From Motiliproteus coralliicola (GTDB lineage Bacteria > Pseudomonadota > Gammaproteobacteria > Pseudomonadales > Balneatricaceae), in assembly GCF_003345655.1 (NCBI RefSeq), contig NZ_QQOH01000003.1, positions 124,001 through 188,000 of the forward strand: DNA of 64,000 nucleotides, read 5' to 3'. Below are positions 62,453-64,000 of the stretch, one piece after another. A program made the position numbers and the translations under genes. Each line of letters opens with the position of its first letter. Position 1 is the stretch's first letter. The notes below the pieces were generated by a model. The model searched no databases. It was given only the letters and a program-made list of their open reading frames with translations, and had not been told where the DNA came from.

Positions 62453-64000
62453 TTATTGATCGACCTCAGGATTCTGATGGTCGCCAGCGGATGCTGAAGA
62501 CGATTTCTCCAAGGTGTAAAGTCGAACCTTACCTTCACGACCTCGAACCATGGCTTCGGCCACATAGGCCAGAGGCTCGCCTGTTAACTGTCTGGCCGTG
62601 GACTCGCTGACCAACAGGCGGGTGCCGTAGATCTTATTCATCGACTCCAACCGCGCCGCCAGATTCACCGCATCACCGTGGACGGTATAGTTCAGTCGCT
62701 GTTTGGCGCCGACGCTTCCGGCCACCAGTTCGCCGCTGTTGATGCCAATACGGCAATGCAGCTGCTGATCGCAAAAACGGCTCTGCTCTACCCGTCGAAG
62801 AATGTCGCAGCCCGCTTGCCAAGCTTTGCGAGCGTGTTCCGTATCGGCCAGAGGCACATTAAATATGGCCAACACCGCATCCCCTTGAAACTGAGTCACA
62901 ACCCCACCATGAGACTCGATAATGTCGACCACGCTGGAAAAATAACTGTTGAGAGTTTCGACTAGACGGGAGGGTTCAAGCTGCTGGGAAAGTCGGGTAA
63001 AGCCCTCCAGGTCACAAAACAGCACGGTCGCCTCAGATTGCCGGGGTTTTAGCTCTCCCTGCTGCTGCAGCAGCTCATGGGCTACCGCCTGGGGGACATA
63101 CTGACCAAACAACCGCTGGCTGGTTTCGTTCTCGCGCAACCCCTTCAGCATTCGGTTAAAGGCCAGAGAAACCCGGTTGAACTCCTGGATTCGGCTGCCG
63201 GGAAGGTCTTCAACCTGTTGCAGCGGATGATGGCCAACCGCATCGAAACCGGCCACGGTGCGATCCACCACCGCGCCGATTCGGCGACTGATCCAGATTA
63301 CCAGCAACAGAATCACAACCACCAAGGCAAGACCGCCAATCAAGATGTCCCACATTCTCTGAAACACATCGGGAATCTGCTTGGGATCCAGATAGGTTCC
63401 GACGACCCAGGGTTTATCGCCATAGCGTTGCATCGGTCGTATCAGGTAGAGCAGACGGCTATCCGAATCGTTGAGCGTGAATGCCTGGGCATTTTCAGGC
63501 ATCACAAAGGGATCCTGCTTGCGCCTGGGCCCCCAGATCTGCTGTAGGGCGGGATCGCCAATCTCGCCAATCTTGGGCAGGAAACTGCTTCTTCCTTCCA
63601 GTGCGCCCTGATCCACCCACTCGTCCAACAGGTGGTTCAACTTGGGATGCGCCAGCACCTGATCGCTGTCGAACAGGATAAACACGGGGGATTCGACCTG
63701 GGTCGAGAGCTGAGAGACAAAGTCAGAAAGATTGGAAACTTCAATGGGAGAAATGATCAGGCCGACAAATCGCGGTCCTCGGTAGACCGGCTGCACCAGC
63801 GGCAACACCAACTTACCAAGCCAGGGGGAGTAGGTCGGCTCCAGCCAAAGTGAGCCGGTGGGCGGTTGCTGCATCAGCAGCTCCAACCGTTCACTTCGGC
63901 GCTTTAGCCAGGAATCGATGGCAATCTCATGCTGGTCCCGGTCGACCCAGACTCGCCCACCTTGATGGTCGAGCATCAGCAGGCCTGTTACCTGGGGCGT
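62453..64000 (-). CDS. Membrane adenylate/guanylate cyclase, N-terminus outside window
   Basis: The frame is open to the end of the window, so the N-terminal part (with the first membrane helix) is missing; 515 codons are visible. A periplasmic Cache-like sensor region leads to a membrane helix (near 225-245 of the visible part), HAMP and a class III cyclase domain. The cyclase has metal aspartates in LFCDLEGFTRL and QGDAVLAIF and the transition-state Asn/Arg in GDAVNLAARLE. The position that usually selects ATP by a lysine is Gln here (QFQGD), so ATP versus GTP is open. Confidence 0.87.
   Translation of the reverse strand, partial: TPQVTGLLMLDHQGGRVWVDRDQHEIAIDSWLKRRSERLELLMQQPPTGSLWLEPTYSPWLGKLVLPLVQPVYRGPRFVGLIISPIEVSNLSDFVSQLSTQVESPVFILFDSDQVLAHPKLNHLLDEWVDQGALEGRSSFLPKIGEIGDPALQQIWGPRRKQDPFVMPENAQAFTLNDSDSRLLYLIRPMQRYGDKPWVVGTYLDPKQIPDVFQRMWDILIGGLALVVVILLLVIWISRRIGAVVDRTVAGFDAVGHHPLQQVEDLPGSRIQEFNRVSLAFNRMLKGLRENETSQRLFGQYVPQAVAHELLQQQGELKPRQSEATVLFCDLEGFTRLSQQLEPSRLVETLNSYFSSVVDIIESHGGVVTQFQGDAVLAIFNVPLADTEHARKAWQAGCDILRRVEQSRFCDQQLHCRIGINSGELVAGSVGAKQRLNYTVHGDAVNLAARLESMNKIYGTRLLVSESTARQLTGEPLAYVAEAMVRGREGKVRLYTLEKSSSASAGDHQNPEVDQ

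Noticed and set aside
1-64000. tRNA, rRNA, prophage, complete insertion sequence or CRISPR array
   Set aside because: None was seen on reading both strands; a covariance-model scan would be needed to exclude small RNAs.

Overview
The window looks like chromosomal DNA of a free-living, probably marine, gammaproteobacterium of the Oceanospirillales/Alteromonadales type. This rests on gene content and protein resemblance (TtcA, RecQ with a C-terminal extension, HspQ, EpmC, AlaA, DusA, a YbiO-like MscS channel, UPF0149, YbgA, FolX/FolE, many signalling proteins); no rRNA or tRNA is present to place it better. Most of the window is GC-rich and densely packed. The first ~2 kb is visibly more AT-rich and holds small orphan genes, so it is probably an accessory patch.

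Layout. 1-2.6 kb: orphan genes, including a secreted protein made of ten perfect 11-residue repeats, a DUF3012 lipoprotein and a 57-residue membrane protein. 2.6-8 kb: a GGDEF-EAL protein, an MltF-like protein lacking its catalytic glutamate, and a CBS protein. 8.2-16.5 kb: MocR regulator/DMT exporter pair, LysR/DUF1127 pair, HAD, Tag, dienelactone hydrolase, AlaA. 16.6-22.1 kb: a periplasmic binding protein, an amino-acid-type chemoreceptor, a ~265 bp palindromic MITE-like repeat and an isocitrate dehydrogenase with an internal duplication. 22.1-31.9 kb: mostly housekeeping genes (ybiO-like, epmC, ttcA, yqaA, recQ, UPF0149, tetR).

32.3-39.3 kb is a coherent light-response cluster: YbgA-like protein, a MerR regulator with both B12-binding signatures of the CarH/LitR photoreceptors, a TIGR02450 protein, photolyase, DUF2189, FolX, FolE (frameshifted here), DUF3429 and a short-chain dehydrogenase. 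Two divergent promoter regions in it carry nearly the same 15-bp palindrome, which I infer to be the operator of the B12 regulator. The pterin genes may supply the photolyase antenna or tetrahydromonapterin.

39.4-48.6 kb is catabolic: LysR, class III aminotransferase and beta-keto acid cleavage enzyme; then an AraC regulator divergent from a molybdenum hydroxylase operon (2Fe-2S subunit, Tat-exported large subunit, XdhC, MocA). 48.6-60 kb: a binding protein, a TauE/SafE remnant, the NfeD-slipin pair, DCC protein, HspQ, an ACP-ligase-acyltransferase fusion, an amino acid dehydrogenase, DusA and transaldolase. 60-64 kb: a hemerythrin-NIT-GGDEF protein and a class III nucleotide cyclase that runs off the window. 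No CRISPR array, prophage or complete insertion sequence was seen.
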